A DNA stretch of 64,000 bases from Carnegiea gigantea. Taxonomy: Eukaryota > Streptophyta > Magnoliopsida > Caryophyllales > Cactaceae. Both the position numbers and the translations under genes were made by a program. The stretch covers positions 10,001 through 74,000 of the forward strand of contig JAKOGI010002471.1 in NCBI GenBank assembly GCA_029747015.1, read 5' to 3'. Of this stretch, positions 23,801 through 33,635 are shown piece after piece (the stretch's first letter is position 1; each line of letters opens with the position of its first letter). The notes below the pieces were generated by a model. It worked only from the letters and a program-made list of their open reading frames with translations, was not told the DNA's origin and searched no databases.

Positions 23801-25958
23801 CAAAGCTCCCCTGAAATAATTGCGGAATGAATACTTGCCCATTCAGCAAATGTCATGCATTAGTGAATAGTGTCCATGTTTTATTTTATTTGCTACTCTC
23901 ATTCCTCTGACTTTATTAATAGTTCTCCACATTTTTACCTTTTTCCCGCTTAAGCGGATTGGAGGTCCCCAACTCCTTGGAACTACATGTATAGCTCCAC
24001 CTTTTACGGTAAATTGTCGTAATTAAAAAGGTGTAGGACTAGCTCTGCCCTTCACATACTAACACAACAGATATCTGTTCCAACTAAGTTAATGCTTACG
24101 CGCACTTCTATCAGAAAAGAGTGTTCCTCTGTGAAGAGTCTAGTCCCTAGCTGCAATGTAAACATTTCTGTGAAGGATAGGCCAAGCTTTCTTGAAGAAA
24201 TCAGTGGTTTAACCATGATACTGCTTCCAATCAAGGAAAATCTTTGATTGTTATCTTATTAAGGGCATGATCTGGTCGTTGGTAAATAGAGATTGGTAAA
24301 TGGATAAAGTTGGTGGAAAATGGTAGAAGTGCATAGAAGTTGGTAGAAGTTGGTTTTTTTTTTTTTTTTTTGGTTGGAATGATCGGTAAGAGTTGATCAA
24401 GGTTGGGAAAGATTAAAAAAAGTTGATAGGAATTGGAAGAAGTTGATAAAAGTTGGAGAATATTGGTAAGAAATGTTAATGAGTGAAGATTTCTTTGTAA
24501 AAATTTTTGAAGGAGATTGGGAGAAATTGGTAAAAATTGGCAGAAGTTGGTTAGAGTTAGAAAGAATTGAAATTTTTTTTGTAAGAGTTGATAGAAATTG
24601 GTAGAAGTTAGTAAAAGTTGGTAAAAGTTAATTTACTAATGAAAAGAACAGACCCTATGTTTCAAATTTCAATCTAAATTTCCTTAAGTCTTCACATTTG
24701 GGAGTCTCAGGAACAGTTGCGAAATACTAACATGAACTAGGAGGCTTTAGCTGAGCTCTACATAAGCTTCCGGACACAAAGATAAGCATTTGGGGGGTAT
24801 ATACACGTTAGAATTTCTCATTTCTTAAAGACTGTTGTCACTTTATTTAATTTTGCTTTGCAGCTCAAGTACCTATGGAGGGTGTACTTTGATACTTAAG
24901 ACACTCTTGAGAGTCTTGACATTGTGTATCCACGCTTTTGCCCTTTGTTCTAGACTAAAAGACAAGGTTTATTTGGAGAACTGCTAAGTGTGACGCTGAC
25001 ACTGTTGTGAACTTGTTTTGTTGACTCTAATTTTATGTCCATTCCCCATTGCTGGTATTAAGGTTTTTTTCTTCTCCTCACTGATATCTGCCCTTTTTTA
25101 AAATTTTTACAGCAACTCTTGCAGCAGGAACTGCAACGTAATGAATATGCCTTGGCTGCCCAGAGAAAACTGTTGCGTGATTGTCAAACTTTTCAGAGTC
25201 GGCTACAGGAATGCAACATTAAATTTGTAGATAATAATTTTGCCACTAATTCCTCGTTAACGGCAGATGTTTTTGATCTCTTGGCAGAATCTGACCGGCA
25301 AATAGGTCTTCTCCTGGCAGAGGTACTTTGCTGTTTTTATAATCAGATTTTTTTCCTTTGGTATCCTTTGCACCTTATGACCGCATGGCCTGGAAAGTAT
25401 ATTACTATGTGATGTTGCCCTTTTCGGGTTATCCCACTGTTATTAATATTTCCTCTGGCTGGTCTATTTCAAGGATAACAAATTGGACTAAGTGTTGGCC
25501 ATAATCTTTTTTGGATGATAGAAATAGCTAGGAACCCTTGCATTTGAATTTGAAACTCGTACAAAATCCATCATATCCAGCCTTTTTTTTGGGGGGGGGG
25601 GGGGGAATAGTTGTGTAATCAGGTTGGATGACATTTTGCTGGCTATAGTTGAAAACTAAATTGCAAATATACATTCCAGTCTACTCTTTCTGTTTCCTGT
25701 GCTTACCCTACTACCAATATACTGCAGTCTTGGGATGTAATTCCAGAGGTTAGCCCAACTTCTGCGGTTGATGAGATAAAGATTTTGGATCACAGCTTGA
25801 GGCTGGTGTTTAGAGAGATATTCTATGACTATGCAAAATTGAGGAAACAGGTTACCTCTTTGATTCGACCCTCTCTTCAAAGGGCTAGCTCCACCAGTGG
25901 AGAAGGCGAGGCATCTCAGTCGACAGAAACTGTATTGAAGCAAATTTCAGAATCATAA
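5753..25958 (+). CDS. EREX: PX-domain coiled-coil protein, EREX/EREL family (ten exons)
   Basis: Ten exons (5753-5845, 8551-8667, 20081-20179, 20270-20356, 20529-20637, 20813-21594, 21709-21873, 21974-22210, 25113-25322, 25728-25958) join in frame to 709 codons plus TAA, and every intron is GT-AG. The family, EREX, EREL1 and EREL2 in Arabidopsis, binds PI3P and acts as an effector of RAB5 GTPases on endosomes in vacuolar trafficking. The N-terminus has the family signature [19 protein letters not shown]. The PX domain covers about residues 39-155, with RRFNDF for phosphoinositide binding, the proline loop LPSAPPK and [12 protein letters not shown] serine-rich linker with [15 protein letters not shown] follows, then coiled coils from about residue 390 to 600 and a conserved YAKLRKQV tail. 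About 709 residues fits the family. Which of the three paralogues it matches is not settled by eye. Only the introns carry insertions, so the gene looks intact. Confidence 0.93.
6900..6936 (+). repeat. T-run followed by G-run in intron 1
   Basis: About 11 T are followed by 17 G, then more G with single A interruptions. It could form a G-quadruplex or be a sequencing-sensitive homopolymer. Confidence 0.9.
7780..8390. mobile_element. hAT-type MITE with perfect 8-bp target duplication (intron 1)
   Basis: The ends are inverted copies (tagggatggcaat on the left, attgccattccta on the right, 12 of 13 matching). The element is flanked on both sides by the same 8-mer ggcttgct (7772-7779 and 8391-8398), the signature of hAT transposition. 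The 611-bp interior has no transposase. Near both ends it carries repeated gggtacgggtatggg or its complement. It lies between exons 1 and 2 and leaves the splice sites untouched. Confidence 0.9.
8551..8667 (+). CDS. EREX: PX-domain gene, exon 2 (residues 32-70)
   Basis: Acceptor gatttttgtag, then [19 protein letters not shown] and the first PX strand [11 protein letters not shown], ending at SDPVV. Donor gtacag at 8668. Confidence 0.92.
10340..10389 (+). repeat. 25-bp tandem duplication
   Basis: Two adjacent copies of tcgcctaggattaagggtta plus gcttg differ at two positions, both G to A. Confidence 0.85.
10850..11330 (-). pseudogene. Unidentified antisense coding-like fragment, left half
   Basis: Read on the minus strand, this gives interrupted protein-like stretches, for example [18 protein letters not shown] near 10935 and an open frame at 11330-11001 starting [19 protein letters not shown] do not recognise the family. 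It lies directly left of the L1 insertion, and similar minus-strand coding-like sequence resumes to the right of the L1 at 17395-18130. I infer a gene fragment or pseudogene split by the L1. Confidence 0.35.
11543..12772 (-). pseudogene. L1 ORF2, C-terminal part (thumb/linker and zf-RVT)
   Basis: Two open stretches, 12772-12218 and 12019-11543, share one frame. The first carries the L1 linker ([31 protein letters not shown]). The second carries the zf-RVT zinc domain ([31 protein letters not shown]). In-frame stops lie between them. This frame is shifted by one base from the upstream reverse transcriptase, with the shift near 12800. Confidence 0.85.
12814..14325 (-). pseudogene. L1 ORF2, reverse transcriptase part
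   Basis: One frame carries the L1 reverse transcriptase boxes in order: [59 protein letters not shown] and YLGLPLG. In-frame stops fall near 13565 and 13370. The catalytic FADD box expected at 13125-13137 reads FATIP because a base is missing; a compensating extra base in the T-run at 13111-13119 returns the frame. The enzyme is therefore dead even where the frame looks open. Confidence 0.88.
14338..15213 (-). pseudogene. L1 ORF2, apurinic-type endonuclease part
   Basis: Begins at [16 protein letters not shown] (start about 15213) and carries the endonuclease active-site boxes [23 protein letters not shown] and SDHFPI in the same frame as the reverse transcriptase. In-frame stops at about 15037 and 14968 interrupt it. 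The start overlaps the tail of ORF1 in another frame by about 17 bases. Confidence 0.85.
15197..16432 (-). pseudogene. L1 ORF1 (gag-like RNA-binding protein)
   Basis: One frame from about 16432 to 15197 with two in-frame stops (TAG near 16139, TGA near 15898). It includes [35 protein letters not shown] and [12 protein letters not shown], the pattern of plant L1 ORF1 just before its Cys-rich part. The C-terminal 230 residues are acidic and serine-rich. It would coat the L1 RNA in a ribonucleoprotein. Confidence 0.8.
16445..17303 (-). other. L1 5' untranslated region, GC-rich
   Basis: This 5' end of the L1 is far richer in GC than anything else nearby, with many ccgg and cgccgg motifs. The open frames on both strands here are a by-product of the composition. 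Two ggtggtaagtt copies lie near the 5' terminus. Confidence 0.65.
17395..18130 (-). pseudogene. Unidentified antisense coding-like fragment, right half
   Basis: Read on the minus strand, one frame stays mostly open from about 18130 to 17600, with text such as [35 protein letters not shown] and [16 protein letters not shown]. Another frame is open at 17646-17395. A stop and frameshifts break it. The residue mix looks like real protein but I do not recognise the family. It borders the L1 on the side opposite the fragment at 10850-11330. Confidence 0.4.
18436..18880 (-). repeat. Possible decayed LTR with primer-site complement
   Basis: At 18436-18447 gctctgttgtca matches the tRNA-Met primer-site complement gctctgatacca at 9 of 12. 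It is followed by a TGATGTAGGA start at 18452. Three imperfect repeats of about 45-60 bp (gatg-c-tcttagagcaattcata...gagct) fill 18452-18584. The right end is uncertain. Confidence 0.35.
18881..20080 (+). other. Intron 2, right part
   Basis: No + strand exon is visible until the acceptor ctttcggcag at 20080. A 13-bp perfect inverted pair lies at 19381-19393 and 19793-19805. Confidence 0.55.
19381..19805. repeat. 425-bp segment bounded by 13-bp inverted repeats
   Basis: aggtgacttaagg at 19381-19393 is repeated in exact inverted form at 19793-19805. No flanking target duplication was found, so a MITE is only one possibility. Confidence 0.5.
20081..20179 (+). CDS. EREX: PX-domain gene, exon 3 (residues 71-103)
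   Basis: Acceptor ttcggcag, then [19 protein letters not shown] and the PI3P-binding box [14 protein letters not shown]. Donor gtaagt at 20180. Confidence 0.93.
20270..20356 (+). CDS. EREX: PX-domain gene, exon 4 (residues 104-132)
   Basis: Encodes [19 protein letters not shown] through ALLEE, including the PX proline-rich membrane loop. Acceptor ctttcgtag, donor gtgagt. Confidence 0.93.
20529..20637 (+). CDS. EREX: PX-domain gene, exon 5 (residues 133-169)
   Basis: Encodes [20 protein letters not shown] and [13 protein letters not shown], the last PX helices. It ends with one base of a split codon before donor gtaagg. Confidence 0.92.
20813..21594 (+). CDS. EREX: PX-domain gene, exon 6 (residues 169-429)
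   Basis: The largest exon. After the split serine codon it encodes a low-complexity, serine-rich linker with the conserved [19 protein letters not shown] and [20 protein letters not shown], then the start of the coiled coil ([20 protein letters not shown]). Donor gtatca. Confidence 0.93.
21709..21873 (+). CDS. EREX: PX-domain gene, exon 7 (residues 430-484)
   Basis: Coiled-coil exon, [20 protein letters not shown] to LKLKSQE. Acceptor tgtttccag, donor gttcat. Confidence 0.9.
21974..22210 (+). CDS. EREX: PX-domain gene, exon 8 (residues 485-563)
   Basis: Coiled-coil exon with [20 protein letters not shown], the best conserved part of the family coiled coil, ending ERSEME. Donor gtaggt. Confidence 0.92.
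22211..25112 (+). other. Intron 8 (2.9 kb)
   Basis: No exon-like sequence. It holds the MITE-like element at 24263-24655. The stretch 23100-23510 has a higher GC content and an open minus-strand frame, but I cannot identify it. Confidence 0.6.
24263..24655. mobile_element. MITE-like element made of GTTGGTAGAA-type repeats (intron 8)
   Basis: The ends gggcatgatctggtcgttgg and, inverted, gggtctgttcttttcattag match at about 17 of 25 positions. The interior is a degenerate array of 8-10 bp units such as gttggtaga, gttgataaa and attggtaaa, with an 18-T run. No exact target duplication is visible. Confidence 0.45.
25113..25322 (+). CDS. EREX: PX-domain gene, exon 9 (residues 564-633)
   Basis: Encodes [20 protein letters not shown] and [20 protein letters not shown]. 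Acceptor atttttacag, donor gtactt. Confidence 0.92.
25583..25605 (+). repeat. T8G15 homopolymer pair in intron 9
   Basis: Eight T followed by fifteen G, in the same orientation as those at 6900 and 26347. Confidence 0.9.
25728..25958 (+). CDS. EREX: PX-domain gene, exon 10 and stop (residues 634-709)
   Basis: Acceptor atactgcag, then [20 protein letters not shown] and the conserved [20 protein letters not shown] tail. It ends TCAGAATCATAA. Confidence 0.92.
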   Translation, partial: SWDVIPEVSPTSAVDEIKILDHSLRLVFREIFYDYAKLRKQVTSLIRPSLQRASSTSGEGEASQSTETVLKQISES

Positions 25959-26200
25959 AAATTGGGTAGAATAATGCAAATCATGCTAATCCATGTGTAA
26001 TGTTGTGACTACCTTTTGTGTATCTTATTTCACTGTAACAGTGCATGGGCTTGTATGTTTGGTCGTATATCATACATGTGCTTTGAGAAATAGTATACGT
26101 GGGAATGATGTATTTACTTTTTGTTCATTTTAATTTTAAAGTACAGGTTAAATCTCAGAGAACTCTTTTGGATGAAGAGTAATAAATTAACGGAAGGAGG
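25959..26200 (+). terminator. Probable 3' UTR with polyadenylation signal AATAAA at 26181
   Basis: T-rich sequence after the stop codon leads to gagtAATAAAttaa at 26181-26186, about 220 bases downstream. The real cleavage site is not known. Confidence 0.45.
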
Positions 26201-27665
26201 AATTTGCATTGTTGAGGACTTCGTATTGTTCATATTACAGATTCGTGGTACGGACTTCGATTCGGTCTTGTGCCATTTTTGGTTTTATCTTTGTTAGGTA
26301 AGGTGTTAAATGTATAGTCAAACGAAGATACGGTGGAGGATGTATATTTTTTTGGGGGCCGGGGGGGGGGGGGGGGGGGGGGAACGCAGGGGGCAGGTAG
26401 TGGCCTTGGTGGGTTTTGAACGTGAAGTTTTTGAGGCTAATTGCCATAATAAGATGAGATTGAGATCCTCTACAATTGTAGGGAGGATTGCAGTATTGCA
26501 GTTCGTCCACTCAGCACTCAGCAGTTGAGAATTTGTTTAGTAATTTTGTATCATTAACGGTAAAATTATTTTACCTCAAGTAGTAAATTGCCAACAGGAT
26601 GAAATCTCAGCATTTGGATGAGTGGATAGGCATTGTGTGCGGAAATTCAAACTTCAAACTATCAGTTTATGAATTCTGAATGCTTGTTGGATGTGTCTAG
26701 AATGATTGTTTTATACTACAGTGTCCAACACGTTGGCTCCTAAGCTCCCCATCGTCAAGGTCAAGGTCTATCTTTTGGTGATAGGTCAAGGGAATATTTA
26801 GTTGGTTAGCAATTGTAGTTGGTGTTTCTATATTAGCTGTTCTGTTCTAACAAAAGTCTTGCCTTCATTTAACCTGGGATTAGACGCAGCAAATGTGATC
26901 CATATCCAAATGACCACGTTTGGGGGCATATAGAATCCAATTGAAATGAGCATATTATCTTCGTCAGATATGTAGCAAAGTATTGAACATATGGACTTTG
27001 AATGTCAGAGACTTGCCAATTGAGTATGAAATTTCTCCTTGTTGAGGTGCTTGTTCAAACATTTAGTTTCCTGCAAAACAGAGACTTCCTGCCATGGGAC
27101 TCGAGGATCTAAAAGCAGCCTTTTGCAATTTTCCGGTATATTCAATTTGATAGGGTGAAACCACCAGTCTGTATCTCAATAAAGTTTTATGCCCATTTCT
27201 CATTCTGCTTCGACCTAAATCCACAATAACACAAGGCTTAATGCTATTTTGCGAATAAAAACTAATGTGATAGTCTAAAATCCATGCTGTCTATAATTGT
27301 AGAACAGTTTTTTTTCCTTACATTTGGTCCAAGGAGAAAAACAATGAAAAAAAAAAAAAAACAAACATAATAATCAATTTTGGAGTTATTAGATGACCTT
27401 ACCACCGAGGTTGTCCTTTCTTTCAAATCTACCATCCACATTAGTTTGCCACTGACTTTGTTCTTCGTTATCAAAAATACCGCTCCCACTCCAAGTGACG
27501 GCTATAGGTAGTAAATGGTTATTATTTATTTATTTTTAAAATGTCTAAATAAGTATCATTTTAAATATAAAAGAAAAGACACTAGAAAGGGCTTCCTGCA
27601 TGCTCTCATTCTCGTGTTTGCATTTGCCCATTCAAACATCAAAGGCTTAAACCCCATGTCTCTCA
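26201..27665. other. Intergenic region with a G22 run
   Basis: T7, GGGGG, CC and 22 G lie at 26347-26382. Another caataaag occurs at 27177-27184. No coding frame or element is recognised up to the LTR at 27671. Confidence 0.5.
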
Positions 27666-27670
27666 TTTTG

Positions 27671-30500
27671 TGTAACACCCCTCTTTCCCTATGACGAATA
27701 TTACATTGCCAAGACGACATTATGGAATCTTTAAGGCTAAATTAAAAGTTAAAAACAGTCCTTAAAGAGCTCACCACACAATAAAAAATGGGATTTTTTT
27801 TTTTTAAAGAAGGAAAAATGTTAGATCCCGCTTGAAAAGTCATGCTAAGCAAGGATTAAAAATGAGTTAACCTGTAAAACGCCATTAACGATAATTATGC
27901 CACTTACTCCATGAGCTACCTGCTCGGAGTACACATCACCAAAAAAAAAAAAAAACAACTACTAAATAGGTTTAAAGAAATGAGCAAAGGTTTCGCGAGT
28001 CACAAAGCTGGATATCAACCAACTTATGTCACACTTAAAGGAATGTTATAACATGTTCGGGGCGGGGTAGGTGGCGTTGACTCCAAAGAGGTCAACAAAG
28101 CCAAACTATTAAAGTATTACAACATTACATGTCCAAAAGTTAAAACTCCATATCAACCAAATTGAAAGAGGAAAATTTGAACAAAATAAGGCAATACATC
28201 AACGTCCTCCAACATATAATAACAAACAAAAAAATTGTTCCTCGATGAATGCAAAACTTACTCTGAACTTAGAAAAGGGGAAAAAGAGGGGGTGAACAAA
28301 CCATATGCTCAGTGAATAAGTAACGCCCTTAAAATCCAAAAGATTTGCAGGCCCACATTACTTAATAGCACTCAATTAATTTTGGCATAATAATAGCGTA
28401 GGGTAAAGAATCGATTTTTGCAGCGTTAAGTAGAATGAAATAAAACCCTTCATTCAATTAACTGTTAATAGCAAACTTCACTAAAGTGGCACATATGCAC
28501 CATTTAAAACATTTTAATTCACCTATAAGTAAGATACATGCAAACAGTGTGAAATTACATTTTGAGTTTCATCTTGAAATCTCTCTCTCTCTCTCTTCTT
28601 GAAACACTGGTTGGGTTCCAAACCCTTGGAAATTCACTAAACTTCACTTATTGGATTAAAACTTATTCTTAGGGCATGCTTTACTTGCTAGTCCTTAGTT
28701 CCTTCTCAATACGGATGAGATGTATATCCGCTAGACACTTAGATTCCCAGGACACACTAAAGTCTATAATGTACTTTACTCTCATTAGGATAATATTAGC
28801 CTGCAATGCAAAGGTTAATCTGTTGAAACCCATAATGCATTGGGAATCATTTTGCATGGAATGCATAGGCCGCACAATTCTTTGGAACTCGACTATAATG
28901 CAAGCCCTTTAATTATTGTCAACAACAAAGTATTTTCACATAAATACAACTTTCACAAGCATAATCCCTTTTGAAAACTTTAACAGCTCAATCCACTTTA
29001 TTTAGAAAACGAAGTAATTCTCAAAACATGGTAAGCATTCAAACAACACTTAAGCCATGGCAACATGAACACCAATTATAGACACCAAACAGATATTTTG
29101 GCATAATTCACTTTGTAAAACAAATTCACACCCATTGAACTTACCATTATCTCTAACCACTTCACAAGTCATTGTCAAAATGACAATTCATTACTTGGCA
29201 AAATATATTAAATAATAAAGATGCCATAATAATCATAACAACATTAACAAGGCTTGTAATTGATTATCATAATCAAGAGAACTTCCAAAAGTCTTCAAGT
29301 ATAATTCACGATCTCAAATCTCACTTTCTTACCACATGACCATTAGTCACACTAAACTAAAATATCCCTTTCATCAAAGACACTTGACTTAGGACCCATG
29401 TCCAAGACTTTCCAGTACCTATCATTAACATAATACTTTCAATAACCAACATCCAACCCAAGCCATAAAGGTATACTTTAATATATGTAAACTCCTCTTT
29501 TTCTTTATTAATCTCCGTCAAAATTCTCCTTTCCTTATTTCCTTTATTTTTTTTTTCTCTAAGTTGATCCTTAACTACCTTATTCAATAATCACACATGC
29601 CTTAATTTTTAATCTTTAATCTATAAACCACAAAAATTGTGGTCCCAATCCCCCCCTTTTTTTTTCCACACAAATCCAACAATTTCTACATAAATGTCAT
29701 GGTTGTTTTAAAAAAAATATGGCTCTACCTATTAACCACAAATTCTCATCCAAATACTAATACAACTAACAATTCTCAAAATCTATCAAACCTTAACTAT
29801 CAACATTGTGCTTTCCTTTCATTTCAAAATTTCATAAATCAACTAAATGACCTTAAATTCTATTCATAATCACCAACATTCAACATAAATCCAAAAATTA
29901 ATTTAATTAAATAATTCCAATTAATATAATTTAGGGAGAGAGTTACCAACTTGAAAGTTTGGTTGAATGGATTGCAAGATCAAGGTGTTGATTCTTCTCC
30001 CTAAGCTTTTCCTCCTCTTCTTCTTCCACTTCCCCTTCTTCTTGCTCCCTCTTTCCTCTTCTTTTCCCTCCCTATCGTGCTCTCTTTCCTCTCTTTCTCA
30101 CGGTGAAGTATGTGAGTAAAGCGTGTGCGTGGTGTGTGTTGTGTGTGTGAGTAAAGTCCCCTCTGCCATGCTGCGCTGACCGAAGGTCCCCCCATCTCCC
30201 TATCATTTTTTAAAGCTTAAAAGAAAAAGCTTAAGAGATATGTGGGCAATCTTCACCCACACAAATTCCCCCCTTTTCTTCCTAGCCAAAAATTGAGTTG
30301 GAAATAAAACGCAATTGAGGTTTGACACAATTCAACTAATATGCTTAGAATTTGACCCACATTAAGAAATTCACAAACTCTAAATTTCAAAAATTAAAAC
30401 AACTAACTAACTCACAAATAATTATGAACAATTATTTCACCCAAATAAAACGTTACAAAATCTAACGAATAACCTAACTAAATTAATCTAATCCATGTAA
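27671..30500 (-). repeat. Left LTR (3' LTR) of Ty3/gypsy element 1
   Basis: Begins TGTAACACCCC and ends about atccatgtaa, 2.83 kb. It matches the right LTR over its length, including a shared (CT)n run at 28578, a CT-rich block at 30000 and a (GT)n run near 30125. Confidence 0.88.
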
Positions 30501-30535
30501 AATGAATCCCCCACTTAAAGAAATTTTATCCTCGA
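30501..30535 (-). other. Polypurine tract (complement) of element 1
   Basis: aatgaatcccccacttaaag lies directly right of the LTR end. Its complement, CTTTAAGTGGGGGATTCATT, is the purine-rich primer expected before a 3' LTR. Confidence 0.6.
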
Positions 30536-30617
30536 ATTTTAGATACCTGTAGTGAAGAGGATGGGATAGTTTTTCCTGCATCTCACGTTCAATCTCCCAG
30601 GTTGCTTCAGCCACTTT

Positions 30618-31839
30618 CTAATGCTTCGACAAAACCTTGACATAAGGTATAATTTTGTTTCTCAGCTTCCTTTCTCTCATTTCCAAGATGTGTATCGGTT
30701 CTTCCACAAAGGTAATTTCCTTGATTTGAAGGGGTTCATAGCGGATTATGTGATCCAGATCATGAACATACTTGTGGAGATTAGAAACATGAAACACCTT
30801 GTATATGCCTTGAATAGGGGGTGGTATGGCCAAACGATAAGCCATGGTCCCACTTTTTATAGGAGCTCAAATGGCCCAATGAACCTAGTGCTAAGTTTAC
30901 CTTTTTACCCAAATTGCAGACTCCCCTTAAGAGGAGAAGCCTTTAGAAGCATATGATCTCCTACTTCAAATTTCAATGATCTTCTTCTTGAGTCTGCATA
31001 ACTCTTCTGTCTACTTTGAGTTGCCTGAAGTCTTTTCCTAATGGTTTTGAGCCACCACATTGATTTGGTTGATCAACTCTGCTTTAGATGGTTCTCTTTC
31101 CTCGACTTCATCCCAAAAAATAGGTGTCCCACAACGTCGTCCATAAATGCTTCAAATGGGGCCATACCAATGCTAGTGTGATGGCTATTGTTGTAGGCAA
31201 ACTCCACTAATGGCAAGTTACGATCCCAACTACCTGCATAGTCTATGACACAAGCCCTTAACATGTCCTTCAAAGTTTGGATTGTCCTTTTTGGCTGCCC
31301 TCTATTTGAGGATGAAAAGCTGCCTTTAAATGCAGTTCAACACCCATTGACGCTTTGAATACATTCCAGAATTTAGAAGTGAACTCAATATCTCTGTTTG
31401 ACACAATACTAAGGGGCACACTATGTAATTTGACTATATCCTGGATATAGAGATTAGCGAGCTGCTCTAAAGTGAACGTGATCTTGATGGCGAGAAAATG
31501 AGCAGCTTTGGTTAGTCTATCAACCGCTACTGAAATGGCATCATGGTGCTTGGTGGTCTTAAGTGGGCCGGTCATGAAATCCATGGTGACATGCTCCTAT
31601 TTTCACATTGGGTTTGATAGTGACTGAAGTAAACTACTTGGCTTTTGGCGCTCAGTCTTCACTCTCTGGTAGGTTAAGCACCTAGCCACAAAATCCATCA
31701 CATCTCTTTTCATCCCAAGCCACCAAAGGTGAGTTTTCATACCATTGTACATTTTAGTACTCCCAGGATAAGTAGTGAAAGTGGAGTTGTGTGCTTCTTT
31801 ATCACTTCCTTTTTGAGTTATACAATATTTGGCACACAT
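30618..31839 (-). pseudogene. Element 1 integrase (broken)
   Basis: Minus-strand pieces follow integrase order. The zinc-binding region (EAHNSTFTTYPGSTKMY, ARCLTYQRVK at 31839-31603) has a second His and a Cys replaced. The catalytic core follows (VDRLTKAAHFLAI, and FHPQ at 31584-31270). [21 protein letters not shown] falls at 31273-31073, with the last codon of that run shifted. The C-terminal VFHVSNLHKYVHDLDHIIRY and KIIPYVKVL lie at 30845-30618. Stops and frameshifts separate the pieces. Confidence 0.85.
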
Positions 31840-32149
31840 AATCTCCCTTTAAACCAAAGGACACCCTCCTTAAGGTGGAAGTCCTTGATCTTTCCCTCTT
31901 CAACTCCCTTCTTGATTTTCATTAACTTAAGGTCTTTGCCCTATCGCTTATTGATCCTATCCACTAGAGGCAAGGCTACTTGGAGTGTTGCCACATAGCC
32001 TCTATCTCCAGGTAAAAACAATTTCGATCTGGAGTTCTTCAAACACTTTTAAAGCCTTCTTTTCTTGAGCAAGTAGACAGGTAGATGAAGCCATTGATTT
32101 CCTACTTAGGGCATCAACACTACATTTGCCTTCCCCGGATGATACTTAA

Positions 32150-33400
32150 GATCCATGTCGTAGTCCTTCAGAAATTCTAACCACCTTCTTTGCCTCATGT
32201 TTAACTCTTTTTGGGTGAAAATATACATAACGCTCTTGTGTCAGTGTAAATCTCACACCTAACTCCATATAAATAATGCCTCCAAATTCTCAAAGCGAAA
32301 ACTACCACCGCTAGCTTTAGGTCATGCGTGGGGTAATTCTCTTCATGTGGTTTCAACTGGCGAGAAGCATATGCAATCACTCTCCCTTTTTGTATAAGGA
32401 TACATCCTAAACCCATTTTAGCGGCGTCTCTGTAGATCACAAATTCATCAGTCCCCTTGGGAATTGCTAAAACTAGGGCTAATACTATGCTCTTCTTCAG
32501 TTCTTGAAAACCCTACTTATGCTCTTCAGACCACTCAAACTTAGTGTTCTTGCGAGTCAACTTGCTAATAGGCAAAGCCAATTTGGAGAAGCTTTCTATA
32601 AATCTCCAATAATACCATGCCATGTACAGGAAACTTTTAACTTTTGTCATAGTTGTGGGTCTAGGCCAATTCACTATTGCTTCCACCTTAGCTGGGTCTG
32701 CTGATATCCTACCCTTGTCACCACATGACCCAAACAATGGACCCTATCCAAGCAAAATTCACACTTCTTGAGTTTAACATATAACTTGTGCTCCTCTGAA
32801 GTTCTTAATGCGATTCTTAAATGTTCAACATACTCATGTATGGATCTAGACTAGATCAAGATGCCATTAACGAAAACCACTGCAAACTTATCCAAATAGG
32901 GATCGAATACTTTGTTCACGAGGTCCATGAAGGAAACTGGAGCATTCGTCAACCTGAAGGGTAACGCTAGAAATTCATAGTGTCCATATCGAGTTCTGAA
33001 TGCTGTTTTAGGCACATCCTCTTTCTTAATTTTTAACTAATGATAACCTAACCTTAGTTCAATGTTGGAGTACACTGTTGATCCTACCAATAGATCATCA
33101 TCTATCATTGGTAGAGGATACCTGTTCTTAATAGCCACCTTATTGAGCTCTATATAATCAATAAATAGCCTCAAACTTCCATCCTTCTTCTTAAAAAAGA
33201 GCACTGTGGCTCCCCATGGAGATATATTAGGCTGGATTAGTCTTTTATCCAATAGTTCTTGTAACTAAACTTTTAATTTAGCTAGCTCTACTGGTGCCAT
33301 TCGATAAGGAGCTTTGGGTATAGGACTTGTACCAGACACTAAATCAAGGGTGAACTCAATCTCCTGATTCAGTGGTAATCTAGGAACATCATTGAATACT
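32150..33400 (-). pseudogene. Element 1 reverse transcriptase and RNase H (broken)
   Basis: The reverse transcriptase begins with [20 protein letters not shown] and [10 protein letters not shown] (33252-33037). The active-site box at 32863-32874 reads FVNG where FxDD is expected, so both aspartates are lost. PAKVEAIVNWPRPTTMTKVK follows at 32737-32513. RNase H is at 32440-32201 ([40 protein letters not shown]). Several stops interrupt the frame. Confidence 0.88.
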
Positions 33401-33635
33401 TCGAAAAATTCATTAGCTACGGGGATTTGACTCAATTGGGCTTAACGAGAGCACACCTCTACTGCATATAGGTACCCTTGGCCCTCTTTTCTCATCATCC
33501 TAAAGGCTTGCATGGTGGAGATGATCGAGATTGCTTTTGAGGGCTGCTCCCCGTATGTTCAAGCTTCTCTCCTTCAGGAGTAATAGGAGAGACTAGGTTC
33601 GTTTTGCAATCAATGGCTACCTGACTTTTGGCTAA

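Noticed and set aside
26235..26528. Open frames with poly-Pro or poly-Gly on both strands
   Set aside because: They are produced by the G22 run and have no conserved text outside it.
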